Source: an uncultured Hyphomicrobiales bacterium (GTDB lineage: Bacteria; Pseudomonadota; Alphaproteobacteria; Rhizobiales; Devosiaceae). From it: DNA of 46,159 nucleotides. Each line of letters starts with the position of its first letter. Within the stretch, counting starts at the first letter, position 1. The notes under the pieces were generated by a model. That model did not search any database and was not told where the DNA came from. It worked only from the letters and a program-made list of their open reading frames with translations. Both the position numbers and the translations under genes were made by a program. Positions 8,982 through 17,231 of the stretch are shown here, piece by piece. Where the stretch lies: contig CAIMLX010000155.1 of assembly GCA_903842455.1 (NCBI GenBank), positions 1 through 46,159 of the forward strand, given 5' to 3'.

Positions 8982-10004
8982 TTATCCCAGTTTGACCGGC
9001 TGACCGGAGTTCGACGACTCCCAGGCCGCCATCACGAGCGCCACCGCCGCACGACCATCCTCGCCCGATACCGTGTCGGGGCGACCATCAAGCACATCGT
9101 CGACGAATGCCTGCGTTTGGCGGAAGAACGCCTCCAGCCGGACCGGTTCGAGCGGCCGGTTGATGTAATCGATCGGTGGCTGTTCCCAGTAGGTTTCCCA
9201 CTGGCCATTCCGGCCCAGTTGCACCTTCCCATAGGCGTCGACGTCGATCGTGCCGGTCTCGCCAACCACCACATAGCGGTGCTGCGAGTTCGGCAGGCTC
9301 GGCGTCGGCATCTGGTATGTCATCCAGTGCTGCGCCATGATGCCACCGGAAAAGCGGATCTGGCTCATCGCGTTGAGACCCGGATAGGGCACGTCGCCGA
9401 ACGTCGTGACCGTAGCAAAAATACTCTCGGCTTCCGCTCCAAGGACGAAGCGCATCAAGTCGAAGAAATGCACGCCGGTATCGAGGAAGGCGCCGCCCTG
9501 CTCGGTCTCGCCGGCCCACGGGCTTTGATCCACGACATAGTCCGTAAACAACGACCGACCGTCGAACATACGAACGGCCCCGATCGCGCCATCGGCCACC
9601 AGCTTTCTCGTCCGCGAGACCGCACCGCGAAAGCGCTGCGTCTGGATGACCTCGAACCGCACGCCGGCGTGCTTGCAGGCTTCGATCATTTTTGTGCAGT
9701 CGGCGACACTCGTTGCCATCGGCTTTTCGACCAGCACATGCTTGCCTGCCGACGCTGCCGCCAGCACCTGCGCGCAATGGTCGACGTGGGGCGTTGCGAT
9801 CAGGACCGCGTCGACATCGCCGCGCGCCAGCATAGCCTCGTAGCTCGTCTCGACGGCAACGCCGTAGTCGGCGGCAAGTGCCGGCGCTCTGCGGCCTCCG
9901 GCAATGGCAATCAGCCGGGAGCGATGCACATGCTTGGTGATGCATTCCGCATGGGTCCGTCCCATGTAGCCCGAGCCCAGAATGGCAAGACGCAGTTCGG
10001 CCAT
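8982..10004 (-). CDS. Gfo/Idh/MocA family NAD(P)-dependent oxidoreductase
   Basis: A 340-residue cytosolic dehydrogenase. The Rossmann fold shows GSGYMG at 11-16 and the family Lys in VEKP (92-95); the substrate domain follows (GGAFLDTGVHFFDLMRFVLG near 170-190, with the D and H that often bind sugar). The family oxidises or reduces sugars, inositols and, in known gut systems, 2,7-anhydro-sialic acid. GAGGGGA precedes the ATG by five bases and overlaps the end of the upstream gene (10-base gap). It sits between the two small coupled paralogs and propeller B in an operon headed by the NagA-like deacetylase, so it likely acts on the propeller's product. Exact substrate unknown. Confidence 0.88.
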   Translation of the reverse strand: MAELRLAILGSGYMGRTHAECITKHVHRSRLIAIAGGRRAPALAADYGVAVETSYEAMLARGDVDAVLIATPHVDHCAQVLAAASAGKHVLVEKPMATSVADCTKMIEACKHAGVRFEVIQTQRFRGAVSRTRKLVADGAIGAVRMFDGRSLFTDYVVDQSPWAGETEQGGAFLDTGVHFFDLMRFVLGAEAESIFATVTTFGDVPYPGLNAMSQIRFSGGIMAQHWMTYQMPTPSLPNSQHRYVVVGETGTIDVDAYGKVQLGRNGQWETYWEQPPIDYINRPLEPVRLEAFFRQTQAFVDDVLDGRPDTVSGEDGRAAVALVMAAWESSNSGQPVKLG

Positions 10005-10014
10005 CGACTTCCCC

Positions 10015-10503
10015 TCATCTCGGCTTGCGTCCGGGCCATCCCATCAGCAGCCGCACATCCACTTCGGCTTCGCGCGCTTTTTCCTCGTCTTTGAAGATGC
10101 GCATGACGCATTGCGGTTTGTCCCGGTCGATCACATCGTAGACCAGATGGTAGCCGGTTTTGTCCATGATCGGCCCTATCCATCCGGCGCAATGGTCGCA
10201 ATAGCGATCCCAGCGCTCGGCATCATTGTCCTTGGCCTTGGTGAGGCTGGGACAAAGGTGCATCGTCAGTTCGAACTTGTCGTCGTCGTAGCCGAGGTCG
10301 AGCTCGCAATTCTCCTCGTCGCGGATCACGCTCCAGTACTGGTACATACCCTCAAAGCCCTTCGTGCGAATGAGCTCGAGAATGTGGTTCTCCTGGTTCT
10401 TGCTGATCTCGAGGAAGTAGTCGTTTAGGTCTTCCTCGCCCTTCCCTTCGAGGAATTTGAACACCTCGTTGTAGAAGCGGGTAAAGTGGTCCGACGGAAT
10501 CAT
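10015..10503 (-). CDS. ATC-hydrolase-like small protein, paralog 2
   Basis: A 162-residue protein. The start at 10503 overlaps the stop of the preceding gene as ATGA and has AGGAG upstream, so the two are translationally coupled. The C-terminal half carries LTMHLCPSL (C84), YCDHC (C102, C105) and QCVMRI (C132). This Cys...Cys-Asp...Cys layout is what I associate with the L-2-amino-thiazoline-4-carboxylic acid hydrolase (PF14196)-like superfamily; I am only moderately sure. It is paralogous to the upstream gene: the first two Cys are 18 residues apart in both. The N-terminal half is helical and acidic (EGKGEEDLNDYFLEI). The two may form a heterodimer, as may fit their coupling. The reaction is unknown; ring opening or C-N/C-S cleavage of a sugar derivative is speculative. 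Confidence 0.6.
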   Translation of the reverse strand: MIPSDHFTRFYNEVFKFLEGKGEEDLNDYFLEISKNQENHILELIRTKGFEGMYQYWSVIRDEENCELDLGYDDDKFELTMHLCPSLTKAKDNDAERWDRYCDHCAGWIGPIMDKTGYHLVYDVIDRDKPQCVMRIFKDEEKAREAEVDVRLLMGWPGRKPR

Positions 10504-10961
10504 CCTCGACTCCTGATGATCTGTCTGCACGAGCCCGGTCCGTCGATGATGGTGTCGATGGCGAACGGTGTGCCTTCGGCGAGTGCTTGGTTGACCACTG
10601 TGGTCTGGTCGCAGAACTGCGCGGAGACGGCACCGTGGATTTGCTGGACGTGGTGCCAGGCCGTGCAGTGGCGGACCGTCAGCACGATTTCATCGGCACC
10701 GATCTCGATATTGAAGTCGGCCCCCTCGCGGGTAAAGAAATGCTGCCAGTGCTTGACCACTTCCTGGCTGTCGCCGGCCATCAGCTTGCCACGCATGTCC
10801 TGGTACACGTCGGTCCCAACACGCCGGAAGATTTCGTGCAGCGCCGCGATGCCATAGCGCTCGACGAGGAATTCGATTGTTGTGTTCGCCGCCCCGTGGA
10901 AATCCATGTGGACGTTGCCGTCCTCATTGTAGCGGAGGGGTGCGTCCGGGGTGGCGTTCAT
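10500..10961 (-). CDS. ATC-hydrolase-like small protein, paralog 1
   Basis: A 153-residue protein whose ATG overlaps the stop of the NagA-like gene (ATGA) and whose own stop overlaps the next start (ATGA). The C-terminal half shows LTVRHCTAW (C99), FCDQT (C117) and GPGSCRQ (C145), matching the Cys positions of the downstream paralog. The N-terminal half is helical (NTTIEFLVERYGIAALHEIFRR). The best family guess is the ATC-hydrolase-like/PF14196 group, from memory of its Cys...Cys-Asp...Cys signature. Being wedged between a deacetylase and a Gfo/Idh dehydrogenase with both junctions coupled implies equimolar production and a step in the same pathway. No signal peptide. Confidence 0.6.
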   Translation of the reverse strand: MNATPDAPLRYNEDGNVHMDFHGAANTTIEFLVERYGIAALHEIFRRVGTDVYQDMRGKLMAGDSQEVVKHWQHFFTREGADFNIEIGADEIVLTVRHCTAWHHVQQIHGAVSAQFCDQTTVVNQALAEGTPFAIDTIIDGPGSCRQIIRSRG

Positions 10962-12130
10962 GCTACGCGCCTGAAGAGGCGCTGCCCTTCCACATAGGTT
11001 TCGACGACCTCCAGCGATCGTGCATCGAGGACGGCGAAGTCGGCAAGCTTACCTGGGGAGATGCTGCCCAGATCGGCCTCACGGCCAATCACCCGGGCGG
11101 GCACCAGACTCGATGCGTGTGCCGCCTGCACCAGATCGGCACCGACGATGCGGACATAGTTGCGCATGGCTTCATCGGGCGTCAGCGACGAGCCGCACAG
11201 CCCTCCGTCACGATCGACGACTGCTTTGCCTGGCGCGCTGCGCACCCAATAGCCGGGGAAGAACTCGAACTCTGTTGCCGGGGCGCCCGCATATTTGTTG
11301 GCGTCAGTCTCGAGGAAGACACGGTCCCTCGGCAATTGCGCGAGGATCTTCATCAGCTTGGGGTCGACGTGGATGCCATCGCAGATCAGCCCCAGCGCAA
11401 TACTGCGCTCGGCGAGTATGGCGTCGGTCAGCGAGAGGATGTGGAGCCCCATATTCCCCGGCGGCTCGGTGGGCATGACGTTGTACATGTGGGTGACCGC
11501 ATCTATGCCCCAACTGGCATAGCGCGATACGTCTTTAGGGGCGGCGCGGCTATGGCCGAGATGAATGCTGGCCCCTGCCCGCTTCAGTGCGCCGATGAAG
11601 CCCTCGGCGCCCGGCAATTCCGGTGCAACAGTCACCGCCTTTAGCAGCCCTTCAGCCGCGCGGATCATCCGCTCAGCCAACTCGACACTGGGAAGAACGA
11701 TGTTCTTGGGGTTGTGCGCGCCGGGCGATGCAAAGCACGGACCTTCGCTGTGAATGCCGAGCGCGCGCGCTCCCTTCGCATTGCCGATGTCGTTCGACAG
11801 GCGGGTGAGAACACGCTCCATCGTCTCGGGTGCAACGCAAGGGATGGACGGTAGAAAGCCCGTTACGCCGCGCGCCAGCAGGAGTTCGGCGCTGTGCGCG
11901 ACAGCGCCGGGTGTGGTGTCGCAATACAGATTGACGTCGAAGCCGTGCTGCAGCAAATCAATGATGCCGGGATAGAGCAGCCGGCCGGTCGCATCGACGG
12001 TTTCCCATTCCTCGCCTGTGCTAGAATTCCGCTCGACGATGGCAGAGAACCGCCCCCCATCGACGAGAAGATCTTTCTCTACCGCCCCGTCGGGGGTCAC
12101 TAGCGTGGCGTTGCGCCATCTCTGTTTCAC
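10958..12130 (-). CDS. NagA-like amidohydrolase (N-acetylglucosamine-6-phosphate deacetylase family)
   Basis: A 390-residue TIM-barrel amidohydrolase. NagA-type landmarks are in order: PGIIDLLQHGFD (54-65), HSEGP with the metal Glu (127-131), LGHSRA (191-196), THMYNVM (213-219), ICDGIHV, LETDA (catalytic Asp) and the closing SPGKLADFAVLD. The usual HxH is partly lost (L60, H62), as also happens in some proteobacterial NagA. NagA removes the acetyl group from GlcNAc-6-phosphate after sialic acid or chitin breakdown. No sugar kinase is seen nearby, so the substrate may be non-phosphorylated. Start is GTG at 12130. It heads a five-gene minus-strand operon behind operator 2. Confidence 0.82.
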   Translation of the reverse strand: MKQRWRNATLVTPDGAVEKDLLVDGGRFSAIVERNSSTGEEWETVDATGRLLYPGIIDLLQHGFDVNLYCDTTPGAVAHSAELLLARGVTGFLPSIPCVAPETMERVLTRLSNDIGNAKGARALGIHSEGPCFASPGAHNPKNIVLPSVELAERMIRAAEGLLKAVTVAPELPGAEGFIGALKRAGASIHLGHSRAAPKDVSRYASWGIDAVTHMYNVMPTEPPGNMGLHILSLTDAILAERSIALGLICDGIHVDPKLMKILAQLPRDRVFLETDANKYAGAPATEFEFFPGYWVRSAPGKAVVDRDGGLCGSSLTPDEAMRNYVRIVGADLVQAAHASSLVPARVIGREADLGSISPGKLADFAVLDARSLEVVETYVEGQRLFRRVA

Positions 12131-12156
12131 TTGAAGTGCCTGTAAGGGTATAGTAT

Positions 12157-12171
12157 ATTGTCATGATAACC
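12157..12171. promoter_or_regulatory. Putative operator 2 between divergent NagA-like and SDR operons
   Basis: The sequence reads ATTGTCATGATAACC; on the minus strand it is GGTTAT-CATG-ACAAT, that is GTTAT-N4-ACAA(T), an imperfect version of the GTTAT-N4-ATAAC repeat at other promoters here. AT-rich DNA just beside it (TATAGTATA, 12149-12157) could serve as a -10 region. It is placed to control both the minus-strand operon 12130-7857 and the SDR-regulator-Rid operon, which would make the regulator autoregulated. Confidence 0.45.
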
Positions 12172-12198
12172 ACCTAACAGCGGAATTCAAGAACAAAA

Positions 12199-12960
12199 AT
12201 GGCAGGACGTTGCGTCTGCATCAGCGGTTCGACGCATGGCATCGGATACGCCATCGCCGAGGCATTTGCGCGGGACGGCGCACGGCTGGTTATCAATTCG
12301 CATCTTGCGGACACCGACGCCGTCGCGCGGATGAGCGCTCTGACGGAGTGCCATTTCGTCCAGGCGGATCTGTCGAGCGTGGATGGTCCCCGGGCCTTCA
12401 TCGAGGAAGCCAAGGCCAGGCTCGGTCGCCTCGACACCTTGGTCAACAATGCCGGCACCTTCCGAGATACCGACTTTGCCGATCTCGACGCCAGCCGCTT
12501 CGAGCAGACTTTCAATCTCAATGTCCGCGGCTATCTGCTCGCCGCACAGGCCTTCGGCGCTGTGGTCGAGACGGATCAGACCGACCCCAGCATCGTCTGC
12601 GTGGGGTCCACCAACTCACTGGCAGCCGAGAAGAACAGCGTCATATACGACGCCTCGAAAGGCGCGGTGCTGATGCTGATTCGCTCGCTCGCAGTGACGC
12701 TCGCAAGCCGGGGAATCAGGGTCAACGGCGTCGGTCCGGGTATCGTCGAAACCCCGCTGACCGCAGCGGGACTGGCAACGCCGGGCGTGCGCGAGGCACT
12801 GGACGGCCAGATTCCGCTCGGGCGGATCGGACGTCCTGTGGATATCGGCGCGGCGGCAGTATTTCTTGCCTCGGCGGGCGCAAGCTACATTACAGGTCAA
12901 ATGCTATATATCGACGGCGGAATTCTCGCCAACCAGATGTCATGGGAAGTCAGGACTTGA
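12199..12960 (+). CDS. Short-chain dehydrogenase/reductase
   Basis: A 253-residue classical SDR. Cofactor loop GSTHGIG (10-16, a variant of TGxxxGIG), NNAG (83-86), catalytic Ser137 (GSTNS) and Y150-x3-K154 (YDASK), with the typical closing GQMLYIDGG. The Asn/Ser/His after the second strand (VINSHL) leaves NAD versus NADP preference open. The ribosome-binding site is weak. It is the first gene of the plus-strand operon with the GntR/LacI-type regulator and the Rid protein, divergent from the NagA-like operon. It likely interconverts a hydroxyl and keto group on the imported sugar or sugar acid. Confidence 0.88.
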   Translation: MAGRCVCISGSTHGIGYAIAEAFARDGARLVINSHLADTDAVARMSALTECHFVQADLSSVDGPRAFIEEAKARLGRLDTLVNNAGTFRDTDFADLDASRFEQTFNLNVRGYLLAAQAFGAVVETDQTDPSIVCVGSTNSLAAEKNSVIYDASKGAVLMLIRSLAVTLASRGIRVNGVGPGIVETPLTAAGLATPGVREALDGQIPLGRIGRPVDIGAAAVFLASAGASYITGQMLYIDGGILANQMSWEVRT

Positions 12961-13934
12961 GTTTGGACCTTTCACCTCGTCACCTCCAACTGCGGGACAC
13001 GTTGTTCCGCCGGTGGAAAACCAATGGGGTCAAAGTCGGCGACAAGATCGAGTCGCAGAACGAGATCGTAAAATTTTGCGAGTTCTCGCTGATCACCGTC
13101 ATCAAGACGCTGAAGGACCTTGAGGCCGAGGGCATCATTCGGCGGCAGGTGGGCAAGGGCTCGTTCCTGGTAAAGGTGCCCTGGGCCGAAGCACACCACC
13201 GTATCGGCTTCTTCTACAACCGCGACATCGTCGGCGGCGGCATCTTCAAGAACGACTTCTATACTAAGCTGGTGGTCGGGTTCGAAAAGGGCGTGGTGTC
13301 GGACGGCCATGAGTTCATCCTCGGCAGCTTCACGCATAAGAGCATGCCGACGCATCTGTGGGACGCGCTCGATGTCGTGGTGCTGACCGGTATCACCAAG
13401 CAGACCCGGCTCGACCGCTTGAGCGAGACCTCCAGCCAGGTCGCGATCATCGATCTCGTGCTCAAGGATCTGCCCTATCACGCCTACCGCATCGACTTCG
13501 AACCGGCCTTCCAGGCGATGTTCAAGAAGTTCGACGGCAAGAAGCATAAATACCTCTACCTCAACTCCTCCATCGCCTCGAGCGAGCAGGCCGCGCGACT
13601 GGCGGCATTCAAGCGGGCCTGCACGGCCAGCAAGACGCCGCAGACGCTCAAGGTTATCTCGGTGAACCAGGAAGACGGCGACACGGGTGAGCTCGAAACC
13701 GTGCTGGCAAGCTACAAGCCGGATTTCGTCTGCGGCTACATCCACCACAGCTGGAACCCGATGATCAACGCCCGGTCGAAGGCCTATCCCTACGCCCTCG
13801 ACGCAGACCGCCCTAGTTTCCTGGTCAAATCGGACGAATGGATGCAGCAGGTGCTGGCCGACATCTATTCCAACCTCAAAAACCGAAGGCCGGGCGCCCA
13901 GATATTCAGCTTCCCGGCGACCTTCCGCCCCTGA
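12942..13934 (+). CDS. GntR-type winged helix fused to LacI/periplasmic-binding-like effector domain
   Basis: A 330-residue regulator. Residues 12-78 are a GntR winged helix-turn-helix (IESQNEIVKFCEFSLITVIK, then LEAEGIIRRQVGKGSF). From about 86 to the end is a LacI/ribose-binding-like effector domain (HHRIGFFYNRDIVGG, then VVVLTG, VAIIDLVL, YLYLNSS). This architecture is known from AraR, where a sugar releases the protein from DNA. Start choice is uncertain: ATG at 12942 overlaps the SDR stop by 19 bases; TTG at 12957 or 12963 has a better spaced GGAAG/AGGA. It is the only GntR-type regulator in the window and lies next to operator 2, so it is the best candidate to bind the recurring GTTAT-type inverted repeats. 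Confidence 0.85.
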   Translation: MGSQDLSLDLSPRHLQLRDTLFRRWKTNGVKVGDKIESQNEIVKFCEFSLITVIKTLKDLEAEGIIRRQVGKGSFLVKVPWAEAHHRIGFFYNRDIVGGGIFKNDFYTKLVVGFEKGVVSDGHEFILGSFTHKSMPTHLWDALDVVVLTGITKQTRLDRLSETSSQVAIIDLVLKDLPYHAYRIDFEPAFQAMFKKFDGKKHKYLYLNSSIASSEQAARLAAFKRACTASKTPQTLKVISVNQEDGDTGELETVLASYKPDFVCGYIHHSWNPMINARSKAYPYALDADRPSFLVKSDEWMQQVLADIYSNLKNRRPGAQIFSFPATFRP

Positions 13935-13941
13935 GGATTTC

Positions 13942-14340
13942 ATGACCGATCTGAAGATCATCGACGCCGGCGCGCGTTCGCATCTGCCGTTCAGCCCCGC
14001 GATCGTGGCTGGTGACCTCATGTTCGTGTCTGGCCAGGCGTCGGTCGATGCCGAGACCGGCGCGATCATCACCGACAGTTTCGAGGGCGAGATGCGCCGC
14101 TCGATCGCCAATCTCAAGGCGATCCTCGAGGCTGGCGGCCTGAGCCTTGATCACGTCGTCAATGTCAAATCCTACGTCGCGGATGAGGCGTATCTGGCGC
14201 TCTACAACCGCATCTACCCCGAGTACTTTGCGCAACCGGCGCCGTCGCGCAGCACCATTGTTGGCGTGCTCGGCACCAAGCTCAAATTCGAGCTCGACTG
14301 CGTCGCCTATACCCGCGCGACCCGGCAGCAAGCCGGCTGA
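13942..14340 (+). CDS. Rid (YjgF/YER057c/UK114) family protein
   Basis: A 132-residue Rid-family protein: FSPAIVAGDLMFVSGQ near 17-32, SIANLKAILEAGG in the helix, and PAPSRSTI with the Arg that defines active RidA-type deaminases, then LKFELDCVAY. RidA hydrolyses reactive enamines/imines such as 2-aminoacrylate made by PLP dehydratases. Seven bases separate it from the regulator stop, with GAGG overlapping that stop. It converges, stop against stop (the two TGA codons form TGATCA), on a fold-III PLP enzyme that could generate such intermediates. Other Rid subfamilies have diverse roles, so activity on a pathway intermediate is also possible. Confidence 0.88.
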   Translation: MTDLKIIDAGARSHLPFSPAIVAGDLMFVSGQASVDAETGAIITDSFEGEMRRSIANLKAILEAGGLSLDHVVNVKSYVADEAYLALYNRIYPEYFAQPAPSRSTIVGVLGTKLKFELDCVAYTRATRQQAG

Positions 14341-15621
14341 TCAAAAGAAGGTCAGCACGCCGTCGATGATGGTGTAATCGTCGTCGACAATCGGGATGAA
14401 CCGCCATTTGTCAAAGGCGGTGCACGGGTGGGAGATGCCGGAGGCAACCAGATCTCCCACCCGCCACTGTGCATCTGCGCCCAGACGCACATAGGCATGC
14501 TGATCGTTCGTCGCAAACACCTGCGCGGTTCCGACCGGCAGGAATCCTTCGCCCGGTCGATAGAGCTGCGCCGGCACGGGCAGACCGGCGTCGTAGGGCA
14601 CGTCGCGCTTGCCCATGCTGAGAAACGCCAGGCCCGGCTCGGGCATCGACTGCACATAGGCCCAGACCTCGAGCGCCGGCCGCAGATCGGCCGGATGGTG
14701 CTCGTGCCGGTGCGGATCGGCCTTGGCCTGATCCTGGGCGGCATTGTAGGCGCCGGAATCATGAGTGACATAGCAGCCGCTGCGCAGCAGCACGCGCACC
14801 GGCACCGCGAGTTCGAGCGTCTTGAAGCGCTCAGCGACAATATCGAAGTAGCTCGAACCACCGCCGGACAGCAGGAATTCATTGAGCCCTGTGTAGAGCG
14901 AGGACGGCAGCCGCCTTGCGACGTCGACGACGAAGCCGGCAAAATCGGCGACCGGCTGCGTGCTCTTGTCGAGCCCCGGCAAGATACCCTCGAAGGCCGC
15001 GACGCCGGCAAAATGGAAGAGACCAGGATCTGCGGCCGCGATTGCCGCGGCCAATTCGTCCGCCTGCTCCAGCGTGCGGATGCCCGTGCGGCCGCCGACG
15101 GCGCCCACGTCGATAAGCAGCTTGATCGGATGATCGAGCTGGCCCAGATGCGAGGTCATATTGTCGAGTTGCGCGACGGAATCGACAAAGCAATAGAAGT
15201 CGAATTCGGGGTCGCGATTGATCTCGGCCGCGATGCTCGCCATGTGCGCGCGACCGAGCAGCTGGTTGGCCAAGACGATCCGGGACACCCCACAGGCGCG
15301 CATCACCTGCACCTGGTTGACGGTTGCCGCCGTCATGCCCCAGGCACCGTGCTTGAGCTGCTCGGCGAAGATCTGCGGGCTCATCGTCGTCTTGCCATGC
15401 GGCGCCAGCGACAGACCGCCGTCAACGAGGTAGTCGCCGAACACTGCTGCATTGTGATCGAGCGCTGAGCGCTTGAGCACCATCAGCGGCAGCGGCAGAT
15501 CTTCGCGCAGGACGTTCCAGCCCTGCTTGCCGATATCGCGCAACGCAAAGGGCTCCGCGGTGGACGGGATCCCCTTGGTCCGGCCATCGAGGATCGTTGC
15601 GCTGATATCGTTGAGTGTCAT
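14341..15621 (-). CDS. Fold-III PLP enzyme, D-serine dehydratase / D-threonine aldolase-like
   Basis: A 426-residue enzyme of the alanine-racemase-fold D-serine dehydratase (DSD1)/D-threonine aldolase group. The PLP lysine is K77 in APHGKTTMSP, and the C-terminal metal pair H398/C400 is in HPCTAFDKW, both standard for this group. These enzymes cleave or dehydrate D-beta-hydroxy-amino acids using PLP plus a divalent metal. It is the last of six minus-strand genes and its ATG overlaps the aldolase stop as ATGA. The N-terminal region (RTKGIPSTAEPFALRDIGKQGWNVL) is typical of a subfamily often annotated as amino acid deaminase. Dehydration would yield an enamine, which fits the adjoining Rid gene. 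Substrate unknown. Confidence 0.85.
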   Translation of the reverse strand: MTLNDISATILDGRTKGIPSTAEPFALRDIGKQGWNVLREDLPLPLMVLKRSALDHNAAVFGDYLVDGGLSLAPHGKTTMSPQIFAEQLKHGAWGMTAATVNQVQVMRACGVSRIVLANQLLGRAHMASIAAEINRDPEFDFYCFVDSVAQLDNMTSHLGQLDHPIKLLIDVGAVGGRTGIRTLEQADELAAAIAAADPGLFHFAGVAAFEGILPGLDKSTQPVADFAGFVVDVARRLPSSLYTGLNEFLLSGGGSSYFDIVAERFKTLELAVPVRVLLRSGCYVTHDSGAYNAAQDQAKADPHRHEHHPADLRPALEVWAYVQSMPEPGLAFLSMGKRDVPYDAGLPVPAQLYRPGEGFLPVGTAQVFATNDQHAYVRLGADAQWRVGDLVASGISHPCTAFDKWRFIPIVDDDYTIIDGVLTFF

Positions 15622-16433
15622 GCAAAGGCCTTGTCGAATGCTTCCATCGATGCGTCAGCATATTGGGCCAAAGCGACGACGTCTGCACCGACCGACAGGA
15701 TGTTGTAGCCCATCTCGGCATAGTCCTTGATCTGGTCCCGCCCGCAGACCGTGGCTGCCATTTTGCCGTGCTTGCGCGTCACTTCCGCAATACGCTGGCG
15801 TACGGCCTTGATGTCGGGGTGCTGCAGTTGTCCGGGGACACCCAGCGCCAGCGAGTAGTCGCCCGGACCAAAGAAGATGCAGTCGACGCCGTCCATCTCG
15901 GCGATCGCCTCGAGGTGATCCATCGCTTCAGGATCCTCGATCTGGTAGAGGGCAAAGCGCTCGCGATTGGCCTGTTCGAGGTAGTCGGCAAGGCCGACGC
16001 GGGTGTATTGCGCGTCATTGTTGCCGCCATCCAGCGCGCGCTTGCCCAGGGGAGCGAACTTGGTAATGTCGCGGACTTTTCGCGCGTCCTCGGTGTTAAT
16101 CACATGCGGCACCATCAGCGCCGTCGCGTCAGCCTCGAAGGCCCGGACGTAGTCGCTGTAGCTGCCCCGCGCGACGCGGACGATCGTATCGACGTCATGG
16201 ATCTTGGCCGACCGGATCTGGTGTTCGATCGACTCCATCGTGCCGGAAACATGCTCCTGGCAGGCCCAGAGCGCGTCGGGCTGCGAGGCGGCGAAAATCT
16301 CGGCAACCTTGGCGTCATTGGTATTGAGCTTGAGGACGCGGGCGACCTTGCCCTCGCGGATCCGGCGGAGGATGCGGCTGGGCCGCATCTGGAAGCGGCT
16401 GGGCGCGGAGGCATAGGGCTGGGGCTCAGACAA
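15618..16433 (-). CDS. HpcH/HpaI family class II aldolase/lyase
   Basis: A 271-residue TIM-barrel protein of the HpcH/HpaI family (2-keto-3-deoxy-sugar-acid or 4-hydroxy-2-oxo-acid aldolases releasing pyruvate). Landmarks: a catalytic-type His61 (CQEHVSG), R/VP-containing LMVPHV, PLGKRALDGG (128-137), QIEDPEA with the metal Glu (164-170) and FFGPGDYSLALG (187-198) with the metal Asp. The start is a TTG at 16433 because GGAG lies just upstream; the longer frame has no such site. It follows an SDR by 10 bases and overlaps the next gene by ATGA. In context it would cleave a keto-deoxy acid made by the upstream dehydrogenases. Confidence 0.85.
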   Translation of the reverse strand: MSEPQPYASAPSRFQMRPSRILRRIREGKVARVLKLNTNDAKVAEIFAASQPDALWACQEHVSGTMESIEHQIRSAKIHDVDTIVRVARGSYSDYVRAFEADATALMVPHVINTEDARKVRDITKFAPLGKRALDGGNNDAQYTRVGLADYLEQANRERFALYQIEDPEAMDHLEAIAEMDGVDCIFFGPGDYSLALGVPGQLQHPDIKAVRQRIAEVTRKHGKMAATVCGRDQIKDYAEMGYNILSVGADVVALAQYADASMEAFDKAFA

Positions 16434-16443
16434 GATACGTCTC

Positions 16444-17229
16444 CTATTTGGCGGTATAGCCGCCATCGATGGGGATGTTGGCACCGGTCACATAGGCCGA
16501 GGCGTCGGAGGCAAGGAAGACGATCGCGCCCTTGATGTCGGTATTGCTGGCCATCCGCCCCAACTGCGTGCGCTCGCTATAGGCCTTGACGAAGGGCGCC
16601 GGCTGGCCGGTGAAAAAGCCGCCCGGCGACAGGCAGTTTACCCGCACATTGTCCGCCCCGAGGATGCTCGCCGCCCAGCGCGTGAAGTTGAGCATGCCAC
16701 CCTTTTCGTAATGATAGATCGGCGAGGGGTTGGGATGCATGTCAGTGCCGGCATAATTAGCCATCTCCACCCCGACCGACCCCATCATCGAGCCGATATT
16801 GATCACCGAGCCGGACTTCTGCGCGCGCATCGTCTCGCCGAACAGATAGGTGATCTTGAACAACGCCGACGCATTGACCCTGAGGCTGCGATCGAACGCC
16901 TCGAGATCGTGATCCCAGCCGTCGAGGGCAGAACGCGCCACTGCATTGTTGACAAGCACGTTGCAGCGGCCCGCCCGCTCGATCACCGCCTTGTGCAGCG
17001 CTTCGATCGAGGCGTCCGAGGACAGATCGAGCGGCAGCGCCGTCACGTCGTATCCCTTGGCCCGCTCTTCGGCCGCGGCCGCCTCCAGCTTGGCGAGGTC
17101 GCGCGCCGCGATGATCGTGGTCGCGCCGGCTTCGGCCAGCGCCTCGACGATGTGGCGGCCATAAAGGCCGGCACCGCCGGTCACCAGCGCCACCTTGCCC
17201 TTCAGGGAAAAGCTATCGAGAACGGTCAT
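16444..17229 (-). CDS. Short-chain dehydrogenase/reductase
   Basis: A 261-residue SDR with TGGAGLYG (17-24), NNA (94-96), Ser147 (NIGSMMG) and Y172-x3-K176 (YHYEK). The closing VTGANIPIDGGYTAK is typical. ATG at 17229 is five bases after GGAG, while a GTG at 17235 overlaps the previous stop; either gives coupling to the upstream Gfo/Idh gene. The family variant with IYHYEKGGM and an insertion MHPNPSP before it is common among sugar-acid-related SDRs. It probably oxidises a hydroxyl of an intermediate passed to the HpcH/HpaI aldolase. Confidence 0.87.
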   Translation of the reverse strand: MTVLDSFSLKGKVALVTGGAGLYGRHIVEALAEAGATTIIAARDLAKLEAAAAEERAKGYDVTALPLDLSSDASIEALHKAVIERAGRCNVLVNNAVARSALDGWDHDLEAFDRSLRVNASALFKITYLFGETMRAQKSGSVINIGSMMGSVGVEMANYAGTDMHPNPSPIYHYEKGGMLNFTRWAASILGADNVRVNCLSPGGFFTGQPAPFVKAYSERTQLGRMASNTDIKGAIVFLASDASAYVTGANIPIDGGYTAK

Positions 17230-17231
17230 CC

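Noticed and set aside
12210-12941. N-terminal extension of the GntR-type regulator (a 574-codon frame)
   Set aside because: The extra part is the shadow of the SDR gene in another frame; the winged helix begins only after about 12942.
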